Counted from the stretch's first letter, positions 1 through 9,800 are shown. The stretch: DNA of 64,000 nt from Paludisphaera mucosa (GCF_029589435.1 NZ_JARRAG010000002.1:1922001-1986000), one strand, 5' to 3'. The notes: a model not told the origin generated them from the letters alone. Numbers and translations: made by a program.

Positions 1-357
1 ATCGACGTGGCTCCAACGATCCTCGCCGCGGTCGGCATGGAACCGACTTCCGCGATGCGTGGCGTCGATTTGCTCGACTCAGCCGCCGTCACGAGTCGAC
101 CGGCCGTGTTCGGCGAGGTCTTCACGCACGACGCCGTCGACCTCGAACGCCCTGCGTCGAGCCTCCGCTTCCGCTGGGCCGTGTCCGGCGGGTGGAAGCT
201 CATCCTGCCCGATCCTCGAAACTCCCCCGGCCTCGCCGCCGAGTTGTACGAATTGGCCGCCGATCCCTTCGAGACCCGGGACCTCGCCCGCCGCGAACCC
301 GCGAAGGTCGATGAACTTCGGCGTCTCATCGAAGCTTGGTGGGATCCGAAGGCTTAA
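1..357 (+). CDS. Sulfatase, C-terminal fragment (5' end outside window)
   Basis: The reading frame is open from base 1 and stops at 357, giving about 118 C-terminal residues of a larger protein. It starts with IDVAPTILAAVGMEP followed by RGVDLL, the usual pattern near the end of the sulfatase catalytic domain. After that comes the small C-terminal subdomain with WKLILP and ELYELAADPFETRDLA, which matches the LYDLxxDPxExxNLA motif of arylsulfatases. Planctomycetes carry many sulfatases, which remove sulfate esters from polysaccharides in the periplasm or outside the cell. The catalytic Cys/Ser and metal ligands lie upstream of the window, so activity and substrate cannot be judged. Family assignment is strong; the protein is incomplete only because of the window edge. 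Confidence 0.88.
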   Translation: MDVAPTILAAVGMEPTSAMRGVDLLDSAAVTSRPAVFGEVFTHDAVDLERPASSLRFRWAVSGGWKLILPDPRNSPGLAAELYELAADPFETRDLARREPAKVDELRRLIEAWWDPKA

Positions 358-399
358 CCCTTTACCCGTCGAACCGCGAGGGCGGACGTGTTTTCGAGG

Positions 400-424
400 G
401 CTCCCTCCGGAGGAGCTTTCTATC
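400..424 (+). terminator. Possible terminator after the sulfatase gene
   Basis: A short GC stem (GCTCC at 400-404 pairing with GGAGC at 412-416) is followed directly by TTTCTATC. It lies in the 65-base gap between the convergent sulfatase and PEP-CTERM genes, where a terminator is expected. The stem is only 5 bp, so this is tentative. Confidence 0.35.
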
Positions 425-1232
425 AGGTGCCTTTCCGCGGACGTAGTCGAAGCCCAAGGACGGTTGCCGCGGCGAAGATGAGCCAGGCCGATGGTTCCGG
501 CACGGGAGCGGGCTGGACGGAGTCGGATATGGACTGGGAGAGGGGAAGGGTACGCATTTCCTGCGAGAGGACCTGCGCGGCCACCTTGGCGGGGGGGATG
601 ATGACCGCCTGGGGGGCGGCGGGGCTGAAGGTCTTCTTGATCGTTCCGGCGATCTGATCGTTCAACTTCTTGACGGCGTCGGCGCTCGACTCGTACCAAC
701 CTGCGAGCGTATCGCCGATCGACTTGCCTCCGGACGGGGCCGCGACGCCGGCTCGCCAGAACTGGGTCGATCCGGTTCCGTCGGCCAGGCCCGCGGAGGA
801 GGCCGACTCGACGAGGAACGTCTGTCGTGGGCCGAGGACGGCCACCTGGTCGGCGGAGGCGAGCCGGGCATCCAACGTACGGAGGGCCAAGGCGTCCAGC
901 CTGAGCGGACCCACCGCATCACGGCCGGTCCCCGCGGCGACGGTCGGCACCCCTTCGGGCAATTGCGATCGGCCGGCTAGACGGAACGCGACGTAGGTCG
1001 GCGTCGTGCCCGCGAGGAGTTCGCGACCGGCGCGGGGGATCGCGATCCGGCGGCCGTCCTGATCGAGGACGACCGCCGGTCCAGATTCGGCCGAGACCGT
1101 AAAGGGCCGGAGCGGAGCGGCCGTGGCGGATCGGTCCGAGAACCAGCCCAGTCCGATACCCAGCCCCAAGAGGCCCGTCGTCGCCGGGTTGGTAAGCCAG
1201 GCCGTGCGGCGGCCGCTGCATACGTTGGTCAC
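423..1232 (-). CDS. PEP-CTERM sorting-domain protein
   Basis: A 269-residue exported protein of unknown function. The N-terminus has a hydrophobic stretch (TGLLGLGIGLGWF, about residues 18-30). The C-terminus from about residue 244 is VPEPSAW, then a hydrophobic helix and a basic tail RLRPRKGT, which is the PEP-CTERM signal recognised by exosortase. The middle (residues 40-240) shows no enzyme motif that I recognise. The start is a GTG at 1232, chosen because GGAGGAAGGA lies 8 bases upstream. No exosortase gene is in the window; PEP-CTERM substrates are usually scattered round the genome, so this is not odd. The protein is probably processed at the cell envelope or released into extracellular matrix (family knowledge). 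Confidence 0.85.
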   Translation of the reverse strand: MTNVCSGRRTAWLTNPATTGLLGLGIGLGWFSDRSATAAPLRPFTVSAESGPAVVLDQDGRRIAIPRAGRELLAGTTPTYVAFRLAGRSQLPEGVPTVAAGTGRDAVGPLRLDALALRTLDARLASADQVAVLGPRQTFLVESASSAGLADGTGSTQFWRAGVAAPSGGKSIGDTLAGWYESSADAVKKLNDQIAGTIKKTFSPAAPQAVIIPPAKVAAQVLSQEMRTLPLSQSISDSVQPAPVPEPSAWLIFAAATVLGLRLRPRKGT

Positions 1233-1536
1233 GTAATCCGTCCTTCCTCCGCCCCCACGAAACGAGGGAGCAGGTCCATGGCGAGTCGGCGATGAGTCGA
1301 GGCGTCGCGCGGCGGGTCGAAGGGAGTGGAGACTTGGAGTGCCGACGTGTGCGATGCGTTCGCCGGACTTTTATCACGTTTTCCTCAAGTCGGGCAACCC
1401 GAAATCCGACGTCCGGCGCGAGCGGCCAGGATGAGTCACTTGAAGGCGGGAGAGCGGTCGCGAAGAATGGGCAGTTGGATGGGATGCAAGAGGCGAGACA
1501 TGATTAAGGTTCATGAAGTGACGGAGGCTCCAGGCG
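1233..1536. other. Gene-free divergent spacer
   Basis: A 304-base gap between the divergent PEP-CTERM and receiver-like genes. It must hold both promoters, but no clear -35/-10 pair stands out; short AT-rich patches occur near 1370-1390 and 1500. Small reading frames here have no recognisable content. Confidence 0.5.
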
Positions 1537-1932
1537 ATGGCGAAGACGGGTGGCGGACCTCGGAGGATTTTGGATGTAGGCCAGTGCGATTACGACCATC
1601 GGCGGATCGCCGGCTTCCTGGCGAAGCGATTTGACGCCCAGGTCGATCGCGCCCACGGCCTGGACGATGCACGCGGATTGCTTGAAAACGAGCGCTACGA
1701 CCTTGTACTGGTCAATCGCCTGATGGATCGCGACCAGTCGCCGGGCGTGGACGTGATCAAGTCCTTGAAAAAGGACGCCGCCCCGGAACTTTCGGGCGTT
1801 CCCGTCATGCTCGTGAGCAATTTTCCCGACGCCCAGCATGCCGCCGTCGTCGCTGGCGCGGAGCCTGGCTTCGGAAAAGCTGACCTTGAGAAGGAGGGGA
1901 CGATCGAACGCCTCTCCGCCCTGCTGGACTGA
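1537..1932 (+). CDS. Degenerate response-regulator receiver protein
   Basis: A 131-residue, single-domain protein with the layout of a CheY-like receiver. It has an early beta strand with an acidic patch (ILDVGQCDYD), the hydrophobic strand YDLVLVN where the phospho-acceptor normally sits, the PVMLVSN strand, and a Lys in GFGKADL near the conserved Lys position. The acceptor Asp appears replaced by Asn (YDLVLVNRLMDRD), so it may not be phosphorylated through the usual site. Asp residues follow a few positions later in an enlarged beta3-alpha3 loop. The ATG at 1537 has GGAGG 9 bases upstream. No output domain and no adjacent kinase are present. The family call rests on pattern rather than alignment; the function is unknown. 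Confidence 0.68.
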   Translation: MAKTGGGPRRILDVGQCDYDHRRIAGFLAKRFDAQVDRAHGLDDARGLLENERYDLVLVNRLMDRDQSPGVDVIKSLKKDAAPELSGVPVMLVSNFPDAQHAAVVAGAEPGFGKADLEKEGTIERLSALLD

Positions 1933-2070
1933 CGAATTGCAAGAGCGTCCGCCGACACGAGGCTTGCCGCCGCGAGTCGCGGTCCCGACGAATCTTGTGG
2001 CGAGTGTGCTCGACCCGATCCCGAGACTCGACACGCTCTCCAGGAGGGATGACAGGTGGGGCCGGTCAGG

Positions 2071-2817
2071 TCAAGCGTCGATCGTGACCCTTTGGACCTT
2101 ACGCAAAAGATGTGTCGTGGGATTTCGGGAGTGTTGAGGCGGTGCCGGGATGGCGACGCGGTAGAGGAAGGTCACATGTGCCGCGGTCCCGGCCAGGACG
2201 AACAGGTGGAAGACCTCATGAGGGCCGAATCCCGGTGTCAGGGTGGGGACATGAAGAAGGTTCAGGGCTGCGCCGACGCTGTAGAAGGCACCTCCGATGG
2301 GAAGAAGGCGGAGCGTGCGTCGGCTGTAATCGCGGCGGATGTCCATGTAGCACACGACCATCCCCCAGCCCAGGGATAGGTAGATGATCGTCGCCATCCA
2401 CGTCGGGAACGATCGGCCTATCAGGACGGCGGCCGAGCAGGCGGCGGAGATGCCCCAAACCACCGCCGTTCCGATGCGCCGAGGACTCGGCCGCATGAGT
2501 GCCCAGGCTGCGGGCGTGAACGTGCCGGCGATGAGCAGGAAGATCCCGACGAGGTCCAGGCGACGCAGCAAATCCACCGTCGTCGTGTCCGCGTTCATGC
2601 CGTGATACAACGCGCTGGCCCCGTAGCAGGCCGCCATCCCGAACCCGAAAACGGCGATGGCGGCGACCTTCCCCTTTTTGAAGGCGATGGCCGAGGGGTC
2701 CGCCGCAACCTGTCGCAACGTCGCACGGAGGAGGATCCAGGTCGTCGGGAAGGCGGCGACCAGTCCTACTACGTGCGTCCACGTGCTGACAGGTTCCCGC
2801 AGGGCGAAGGGCGGCAT
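2071..2817 (-). CDS. Hemolysin III / PAQR-family membrane protein
   Basis: A 248-residue integral membrane protein with about seven hydrophobic segments. It carries the metal-site pattern of the Hly-III/PAQR (YqfA, TrhA) family: Ser68-x3-His72 (SALYH), Asp88 in the next helix (RLDLVG), and His200-x3-His204 (HEVFH) near the C-terminus. Proteins of this superfamily bind zinc in the membrane; bacterial members have been linked to membrane-fluidity homeostasis rather than true haemolysis. The reading frame is open further upstream, but the ATG at 2817 is preferred. It has AGAGG 5 bases upstream, and the protein from there matches the family length; the upstream part overlaps the neighbouring oxidoreductase gene and is not homologous. 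The physiological role here is not known. Confidence 0.88.
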   Translation of the reverse strand: MPPFALREPVSTWTHVVGLVAAFPTTWILLRATLRQVAADPSAIAFKKGKVAAIAVFGFGMAACYGASALYHGMNADTTTVDLLRRLDLVGIFLLIAGTFTPAAWALMRPSPRRIGTAVVWGISAACSAAVLIGRSFPTWMATIIYLSLGWGMVVCYMDIRRDYSRRTLRLLPIGGAFYSVGAALNLLHVPTLTPGFGPHEVFHLFVLAGTAAHVTFLYRVAIPAPPQHSRNPTTHLLRKVQRVTIDA

Positions 2818-2911
2818 GGGCACCTCTTCATGAAATGGATAGGCGCTTCCGCGTGGGATCGCGTCCCTCCGCTTTTCGGCCTGCGGGCGGGCCCGACTTG
2901 ACTCGATTCGA

Positions 2912-4453
2912 TCACTCGGCGCGCTTGAGGTCGGACGTGGAGGGACCGTCGACGACGTGGCCGATGCGGTCGAACCGCGAGCCGTGGCAGGGGCAGTCCC
3001 ACGTCTTGTCGTCGTCGTTCCAGGCGACGATGCATCCCAGGTGGGGACAGACGGCCGACATCTCGTGCATCCCGCCTTGCTCATCGCGGTAGGCGGCGAT
3101 TTTCGAGAGCCCGCGGCGAAGGACGGCACCGCCACCGGCAGGGATGGCGCCCGCATCGGGGGCGTCGCCGGGGGTCAGCCAGTCCGTATACTGGCGGGCG
3201 ACGTTGACATTCTCCTTGAGGAAGTCCTTGATCGCACCCATGGGCTTCCGCGAAGGGTCGTACAGCTTCGCCCATGGGTTCTCGCGGCCCAGGATCAGGT
3301 CGGTGATCAAGAGGCCGGCGATCGTGCCGTGGGTCATCCCCATGCCCGAGTCCCCGGTGGCGATGTAGACGTTTCCATCGTCCAACGGGTTCTTGCCCAG
3401 GAAGGCCAGACCGTCGATCGTCTCCTGGACCTGTCCCATCCACCGAAATTCGATCTCTTGCATCATCGGGAATCTCTCCCGAGCCCAACTCTCGAGCTTT
3501 GCGTAGCGCGTCTCATGATCCTCGGCCTGGCCCGTCTTGTGGTCCTCGCCGCCGACGATCAGCAGGTCGTGATCGGCGTGTTCCGGATCCTCCGAAAGGT
3601 CCTGGATGCGAACGTAATGGTAAGGATCCATCGTGTCCCAGTAAAGCGCCTTGGGGATGATCCCACGCGGGACTAGGCCGGCGACGACGTAGGATAAATA
3701 AGGGGCCTGTTTCGTGTGGATCGCGTACATGTCATTGATCGGAGAGTTCGTCGCGACCACGACCGCGGCGGCGGTGACGATATGCCCTTCGGCGGTCTCG
3801 ATTTTGGCAGGGGTGCCCCCCTCGATAGACTTGACGTGCGTGCCGTTGAAGATGAGTCCGCCCCGCTTCTCGATACCTCTCGCGAGGCCGTCGAGATATT
3901 TCAGCGGATGGAACTGACCCTGATCGGGAAAACGCAGGCAGGGCCCGGTATCGAACGGGGCCTGGGGCACGCCGGGGAGTCGCTCCACGCGCGAGAGGCC
4001 CGCGCGACGTGCAGCCTCCTCTTCCCGAGCGAGCAAGTCTCCGGGGTCGTTCGGCCCGAGGAGCAGGTAGCCGTCGAGGCGGGCGAACTCGCACTCGATC
4101 CCTTCGTCGCGGATGATTTCGGCGATCTTCTCGATGGCGGCCGAATGACTTTCCGCGGCCAGTCGCGAGCCCTCGACGCCGTGGATACGCTCGATCTCGG
4201 TGTAACGGTCGTCGATCGCGTTGGAAAGGTGCGCCGTGGTGCGTCGGGTCTCACCGCCTCCGATCGGGCCGTCGTCCAGGACCACGACCTTCTTACCCTC
4301 GAGCGCCAGCAAATACGCCGTCGACATCCCGGCTAGGCCCGCTCCTACGATGCAGACGTCCGCTTCCAGGTCTTCCGCGAGCGACCTCCGCTCGCCGATC
4401 GTCTCGTCCGCCGTCCAACTCGACTGGTTCCGACCCGCCTCGTCCCGCTTCAT
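2912..4453 (-). CDS. FAD-dependent oxidoreductase with C-terminal Rieske domain
   Basis: A 513-residue fusion protein. Residues about 30-400 form a DadA/DAO-type flavoprotein: the Rossmann motif VCIVGAGLAGMSTAYLLA at about 31-48, then a GGGETRRTTAHL segment typical of this fusion family and a C-terminal FAD loop (GDSGMGMTHGTIAG). Residues about 425-513 are a Rieske [2Fe-2S] domain with Cys469-x-His471 and Cys487-x2-His490. Cys474 and Cys489 provide the disulfide pair seen in high-potential Rieske proteins. Such FAD-Rieske fusions are widespread, but the substrate is usually unassigned; amino-acid-like or glycine-betaine-like substrates are only guesses. The ATG at 4453 fits the start of the family. 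No signal peptide is visible, so it is probably cytoplasmic. It lies 94 bases upstream of the hemolysin III-family gene. Confidence 0.92.
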   Translation of the reverse strand: MKRDEAGRNQSSWTADETIGERRSLAEDLEADVCIVGAGLAGMSTAYLLALEGKKVVVLDDGPIGGGETRRTTAHLSNAIDDRYTEIERIHGVEGSRLAAESHSAAIEKIAEIIRDEGIECEFARLDGYLLLGPNDPGDLLAREEEAARRAGLSRVERLPGVPQAPFDTGPCLRFPDQGQFHPLKYLDGLARGIEKRGGLIFNGTHVKSIEGGTPAKIETAEGHIVTAAAVVVATNSPINDMYAIHTKQAPYLSYVVAGLVPRGIIPKALYWDTMDPYHYVRIQDLSEDPEHADHDLLIVGGEDHKTGQAEDHETRYAKLESWARERFPMMQEIEFRWMGQVQETIDGLAFLGKNPLDDGNVYIATGDSGMGMTHGTIAGLLITDLILGRENPWAKLYDPSRKPMGAIKDFLKENVNVARQYTDWLTPGDAPDAGAIPAGGGAVLRRGLSKIAAYRDEQGGMHEMSAVCPHLGCIVAWNDDDKTWDCPCHGSRFDRIGHVVDGPSTSDLKRAE

Positions 4454-4866
4454 GACCTACCCTCCCCGCCCCGACCCGCACGAGTGTTGATCGTCACAAC
4501 GCGGGGACGACGACTGGCGCGTCGTGGTCCGCCGTCGACTCCGCGGTTTCCCTCTCCTTGCATGCATCTCGCGGGCCGAATCGCAAAAGGGTGGTCGATC
4601 GCGAACGTGGGACGACCAGGTGGGCCGGCCGGGAAATCGCCGAGCCACTTCTCCAAGGGAGGATGTCGAACTGAGGATCGAACTCGCCGAGGTCTTGAAG
4701 CCAGGTGGCGCCTCGTCGCGCGGTTACGAGCTGAGGGGGCCGGTCAGACGGCCCTACCCGGCTTCGGCGACAGGGAGACCAAACTGATCCCTCGGCGCGC
4801 GTCGCGAGCCGGGGGGAGATCCCCCCGGCTCGCGACGATTCGACATCGGATTCTCCGATCCAGGAA
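4454..4866. other. Gene-free spacer with a strong hairpin
   Basis: 413 bases between the Rieske fusion gene and the DUF1559 gene, both on the minus strand. The only structure I see is the perfect hairpin at 4801-4836. Open frames here on either strand are Arg/Pro-rich and not credible as proteins. Confidence 0.5.
4801..4836 (-). terminator. Perfect 16-bp GC hairpin downstream of DUF1559 gene
   Basis: GTCGCGAGCCGGGGGG at 4801-4816 pairs perfectly with CCCCCCGGCTCGCGAC at 4821-4836 around an AGAT loop. It begins 31 bases beyond the stop codon of the DUF1559 gene at 4867. No U-run follows on either strand, so it is either a factor-assisted terminator, an RNA-stabilising 3' hairpin or a palindromic repeat. 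Confidence 0.55.
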
Positions 4867-5904
4867 TCAGTAGCTGTCGGACGAAACGACCTCGCCGCCG
4901 TTGCCCGAGCCGAGCGCCATCCAGGACTGCTGGTTGACGGAGTCCTTGACGAATCGGACGGAGCCGTCAGCCATCAGCGTGTTGATGCCGCCGGAGTGGT
5001 TGCTGCTGTTGACGAAAAGGTGTCCGAAGTCGGAGCCGCAGTTGGAGCAAGACGAATCCCATCGGCAGTAGGAGAACGTGAACTGCCCGGAATTCGGCGT
5101 CAAGACAGTGTTCGTCAGGCTGAACCCGGGGGCGCCGAGGGCCCAGATCTCGCCGCGGTTCGGGTACGAGCCCGAGGGATTTCCTACGTAGGCCGTCTGG
5201 CAGCCCTGCGCCGCCTGCATCACCTGCGCGAGGTTCGCCCGGACGTCGTAGAGGTTCGTGCTGTTGCTCACGCCTCCCGCGAAGCCGCCGCGGAACTTGC
5301 TCGTGCGCCGATTGGGGTCGCCGACCAGCGACTCGACATGCGAGATGGTGTTGGAACTGCCGTCGGTGAGGTCGGCCAAGGTCGTGCCGGAGCCTTGGGT
5401 GTTGAACACGCCGGGACCGGTGGAACCCCAGGGCTCGGTCGTCGGGCCCATCGAGCCGTGGTAGCTGTTGATGTTGGGCTTGGCGGCGGCGCCGTCGGAG
5501 GGGCAGAGCAGGACGTTCAGCTTGGTCTGGGCGGCCGTGCTGTTGACGTCCGGCCCCCCGTTCATCGTCCAGACGGTCCAGTTGAAGTTGCAGGCGTTGT
5601 AGACGGCCGTCTGTTCCATGTAAGGCATGAGCATCGCCAGGTGACCGAATGTCCCCCAGTTGTAAGGGGCCTGGCCCACGACGCCGACCGCCTTGGAATT
5701 GCCGAGGGGGAACGAGCCGATCGCCGAGTGGTAGTTATGCATACCCAGGCCGATCTGCTTCAGGTTGTTGACGCACTGCGACCGCCGCGCGGCCTCGCGG
5801 GCCGATTGGACGGCCGGGAGGAGGAGCGCGATCAGGACCGCGATGATGGCGATCACGACCAGCAATTCGATCAGCGTGAATCCACGCTTCGAGGAAGGAT
5901 GCAT
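4867..5904 (-). CDS. DUF1559 prepilin-like protein
   Basis: A 345-residue member of the large planctomycete DUF1559 family. The N-terminus is a type IV pilin/type II secretion pseudopilin signal: [32 protein letters not shown], with cleavage expected after Gly8 and Glu at mature position 5 (Glu13). The C-terminal half ends with the H-x9-DG signature ([12 protein letters not shown] followed by SVRFV). The ATG at 5904 is chosen because the signal must start here; the frame is open further upstream but is not coding in character. The protein is expected to sit in the inner membrane by its N-terminal helix. The molecular role of DUF1559 proteins is unsettled, and genomes of this group carry dozens. 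The gene lies 107 bases downstream of a small lipoprotein gene and is probably co-transcribed with it. Confidence 0.95.
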   Translation of the reverse strand: MHPSSKRGFTLIELLVVIAIIAVLIALLLPAVQSAREAARRSQCVNNLKQIGLGMHNYHSAIGSFPLGNSKAVGVVGQAPYNWGTFGHLAMLMPYMEQTAVYNACNFNWTVWTMNGGPDVNSTAAQTKLNVLLCPSDGAAAKPNINSYHGSMGPTTEPWGSTGPGVFNTQGSGTTLADLTDGSSNTISHVESLVGDPNRRTSKFRGGFAGGVSNSTNLYDVRANLAQVMQAAQGCQTAYVGNPSGSYPNRGEIWALGAPGFSLTNTVLTPNSGQFTFSYCRWDSSCSNCGSDFGHLFVNSSNHSGGINTLMADGSVRFVKDSVNQQSWMALGSGNGGEVVSSDSY

Positions 5905-6011
5905 CAGACACCTCGGATGAGAAAGGAAAGAGTGCAGACAAGACTCCCAAACTCCCCGGACGCCGCCCCGGACCGAGCCCTGCGAGTGCGGGGCCGCGAG
6001 GGCGGGACGTC

Positions 6012-6200
6012 TCAAGGCTTGTGCTTGACGGCGGCCTTCTTCTGCATGGCCTCCATCGACCGACGGCGGGATTCCTCCGCCTCGTTCTTGATCTCGGGCG
6101 ACGTCTGCACGCCGGCGTCGTCGCAGCCCGATACCGCCGCCGCAAGGGCGGCGAACGCCGCGCAGGCGCACGCGGACCCGAAAGTCCTTCGCGTCATCAT
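6012..6200 (-). CDS. Small lipoprotein
   Basis: A 62-residue protein with a signal peptide ([20 protein letters not shown]) ending in a lipobox, AVSGC, so Cys26 should be lipidated. The mature part is about 37 residues and highly charged ([17 protein letters not shown]), probably helical. Small lipoproteins of this kind are often found beside DUF1559 genes in planctomycetes, but usually downstream; here the lipoprotein gene is upstream of its DUF1559 partner. No catalytic motif is present; the function is unknown, perhaps structural or a partner of the pilin-like protein (inference). Confidence 0.8.
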   Translation of the reverse strand: MMTRRTFGSACACAAFAALAAAVSGCDDAGVQTSPEIKNEAEESRRRSMEAMQKKAAVKHKP

Positions 6201-6843
6201 AATTTAGCCTTTCGATTCGTCGTTGAATCAGGGGGGCCGACGAGGGCCGGAGCCCTCGATTCGGGATGGACTCGGGGCACCGTCGCGGGCCGAGCCGACA
6301 GGCTGACGTCATCCCCCGCGGGCCGGAGCCCGACGACCCGCCCGGAGCGGCGCGCGAGGACCCCGTGGGGATCGACGGACGTCGGGGACGAGACAGGTTT
6401 TCTTGGGGGGGGCGGGCCCAGCCAGCGAGGGCAGAGGTCCGCGTGAAGCACGACCGGGGAACCTCCGCGATGGAGAGAACCCCTGAATAGAGTAGTACCC
6501 TATGTCTTCAATCTACTCCGACGCCGACCGATGTCAATACGGCTCCCGGGTCCAAGATGACGATTGAACATCGAGGTGGGATGGCGGAGAGTCTCCGCTT
6601 CACTTCGAAGCGGCGTAGCTGATGAGTCCGATCCTCTCAATGCCTTGCAACACGTCGCCTTCCTTCAGCAAGTCGTCCCGGGACGTCCGACTGCGGACGA
6701 ACGGAGGCGATCGAGTTCGTCCAGATCCTTCGAACTTGCTGGGTGAAAAAGGCGGGTGAATTCCACTCTGCAACCTCCGATCGGCCGGATCGGCGACGGT
6801 GTCCATGGATAGCTCGGCGCTCACGGACGACCGCATCAGGATC
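6201..6843. other. Gene-free spacer, 643 bases
   Basis: Lies between the GH116-like gene and the small lipoprotein gene, both on minus. It contains the candidate TTGACA promoter near 6532 and an AT-rich stretch at about 6480-6560. A 100-codon minus frame (6600-6902) overlaps the end of the GH116 gene and lacks a convincing start or homology signal. Confidence 0.5.
6517..6537 (-). promoter_or_regulatory. Candidate sigma-70 promoter for lipoprotein/DUF1559 pair
   Basis: On the minus strand a perfect TTGACA (complement of 6532-6537) is followed after 16 bases by TAGATT. It would drive transcription towards the lipoprotein gene, leaving an untranslated leader of about 300 bases. The local sequence is unusually AT-rich for this genome. 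The long leader contains no riboswitch that I recognise. Confidence 0.42.
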
Positions 6844-9800
6844 CTAGCGTCGTGTCGCGGCTCGATGTTCGATCCGCGTCGAGAGAGGTCGTCCCGGCTC
6901 AACGAGGACCTCGACGGGGAAATCCAGCTCGATCACCCCGGACCTCGCCGCGGGCCGGACGACGACGCCGTCGATCGGCACCCCGCCCAGACTGGCCACC
7001 GCGTGAACCTCCTGTCGACGTCCACCAAGGTTCAGGTCCAGAGATCGTAGCGCCAGACGTCCCCATCGTACGTCCAGGGTTGCGGAGAGCGCGTCATGGT
7101 CTCGTCGCTGCGAGAAGGTCCCCCAGCCTTCGGCGGCCGTGAAGGGGGCCCGGAAGTCATCGGCGCCGATCGCGGGTTTGAATGCGATCCGACCTTTCGG
7201 CCCGTGGTATTCGAAGCCGCAGGTTGCCAGAAACACCCCGTGGCTCGCCATCGACCGCGCGTAATGGTCGCCGCACTCCACTTCGTTCCAGGGGTTTCGC
7301 CGCGAGGCGTCATATCGATCGTGCAACGCCCGGGTGATCGCAAGCCCTTCTTGGACGAGTCCCTCCCAGATCATGTGGCCGGCGGCCTGATACTCGAAGC
7401 CGTTCATACATTCGTTGAAATAAATGGCCGACCATCCGCCTGACGGGTCGTCGATCGGCGGGCGGGGGGACTTCGGGAAAGTGACCATCAAGAGGCCGGC
7501 TTCGCCCGGCATGGCGTACCAACGGCCCGCCTTATACGCCTCGCGGTACGGTCCGACGTCGGGGGTGAAATTGTATTTCCAGAGCGAGCGGAGCGCCTGT
7601 CGCACTCGGCCTTCATCGAGCACGCGCCCGAGTCCGACCTGGAAGGCCCAATGCTGGCCGAAGACCTGGTCGATCTCACAGCCGTCGTAGGAGCCGACGG
7701 CCATGGCATGGGCCGGGTCGGCGCGTTGCACGAAATAGCCGAAATCGTCGTTCCAGAGCAGCTTTTCCAGGTTCGAGGCTCCTCGCGCCGCGATCTCGCG
7801 GCAGCGGTCCGCAAAGGCGACGTCGCCTCGCTCGCGGGCCATCGCCTCGCCCGCCTTGAGCGCCGCGAGGTACAGCGAAGACAGCCAGGGAACCTCGCCG
7901 AACCACGAGGCGTCGAGCGTGTTGTGCTGGCCGCCGTCGAGCACGCCGTCGCCGTCCGAGTCATGGCCGATGAGATACTCCAGCGATCGCTTGACCTTGG
8001 GCCAGAGCCTCTCCAGGAATTTGCCGTCGATCGAAGTCTGGTGCTCGCGGTAAGCGCGCAGGATGTTCCCCGCCTGTCCGTCGATCGCCGGCCCTACGGG
8101 TTCCTCGGCGCGGTGGCTGATGGCTCCGGTCTTCGGATCGAAGCCGATGCCGTCGGCGTAGTCGACGCGTTCGCGAAGGATCCGCTCCAGTTCGGGGAAG
8201 AGCCTTCCGACCGCCTGCGCATAATGCCAGACGTGCGTGCACGTCCCCGCGCAACACCCGACGCCTTCCCAACCGTAGAACCGGCCGTCGCGAAAGCGGT
8301 GGCACGTCGAGCTGGCGAGGACCGACGTGTTCGCGAACGTCCGATCGAGAAGCCAGAACGGCAGCGTCGAGTCGTACCAGACGTCGCGCCAGAGCCGCGT
8401 CTCGCGATCAAGCCGGTCCCAGTGCGTCGAGACGTGACGCGCGACGGCGTGGGCATCCTGGAACCTGGTCGCATAAAAACGCCCGAGGTCCTTCGGCAGC
8501 TTTGTGTCGGGGAGCGAAAGGTTCGGGAAGTGCCACGCGACGACGAATGCGGCCGACTGCTTCTCGCCCGGTCTCAGAATCATGTGGCGAACGATCGATC
8601 CGACAAGCTTCGATCCGAAGGGGGCGCGGGGCGGCAGGGCCGCGCCGAAGAGGCCGTCGGCCGGGCTGCCGGCCGGCGTCGCCGGCCGGCACTGGTCGCG
8701 ATCCGTGGCCGCGAGCAAAGCCAGGCTCATCGTGCCGTAATCGCGCCGTTTCTCGACGGGCCCATAGCCGTTCCGAGCCTCGTCCTCCTGCACGATCTGG
8801 TCGGCGTCGATGTGTCCCCAGTCGCCGGAATGGGCGTCGACGATCTCGATCCGAGCGGACTTCCCGGCGAACCGGCGGACGTCGAACGAACGCCATGTCA
8901 TCGCGTCCGTCCGCTCGCCCGTCGCCGACTGCACCACCCGTCCATCCACCTTCAAGTTGACGCACGTCTGCTCGCGGTGATTCCCGCCGCCGATCAGGAA
9001 ATTGACGTACTTCCGCTCGATCGTGAAAGGCGGGGACGTCGCTCGGCCGGTCAGGGCGTCCGATCCGGTCCAGGTGTTGACCAGCCCTTTGCCCTCGTAG
9101 CCCTTGAGGAACTGCCCGGGCCCCTGCCCCGCGCTGGGCCTGTCGCCGAAGGCTTTCCCCTCAACGGTCCAGTCGCCGTAACCCGTCCCCTCGAAATCCG
9201 CGACGACGATCGGCGGTCGGTTCGATCCTGGTTTGGTTGACGCGGCCTCGGCGCGACAAACGAGACTCAGGAGACCTGGGTCGCGGACGACGGTGTTGAC
9301 GAGTTCGCCCTCTCGGGCCTCGCCCGTCGCGTGACAGACCGCGTTCTGAAGCCATCCCCCCAGCTCGACCTCGAGCCGTTCCGCCGACGTGTTTTCGACC
9401 GTGAAATTCATCGTCGTCGCGGGCAGGCTGGAAGCGTCGACGTCGAGCGGGATGAACGGCGAGAAGGCTTCCAGCGTCACGCGCACCGGGACGCTGGGAT
9501 CTTCGTAGATCACAGTGCCGATCGGATACTCCCCCCGGAATTGGACGTCGGCGAATCCCTTCCGGTCGAGGACGCGGACCTCTTCCGACTCCGCTCTCTT
9601 GATCCGCACGGCGAACCCTTGGTCCACGGGCGATGCCGGCTTAAGAGGGTTCGCGTAGTGCGCCTCGTTGGTCCGGATCGTCTCGTTGAAGACATCCCAA
9701 TGCCAGAGTCGCCCGTCGCCGCCGAGGTAGAGTTGCCCCGCGCAGATCCCGCCGATCGGCATCCCGATCAGATCCAGGTCGACGCCGCGATAAACGGTCG

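Noticed and set aside
423-1232. Possible exosortase system in the window
   Set aside because: Only a PEP-CTERM substrate is present; no exosortase or associated biosynthesis gene was found.
6600-6902. A 100-codon minus-strand frame next to the GH116-like gene
   Set aside because: It overlaps the 3' end of that gene, has no clear ribosome-binding site, and no recognisable motif; I leave it out although the C-terminus (LISYAASK) is mildly protein-like.
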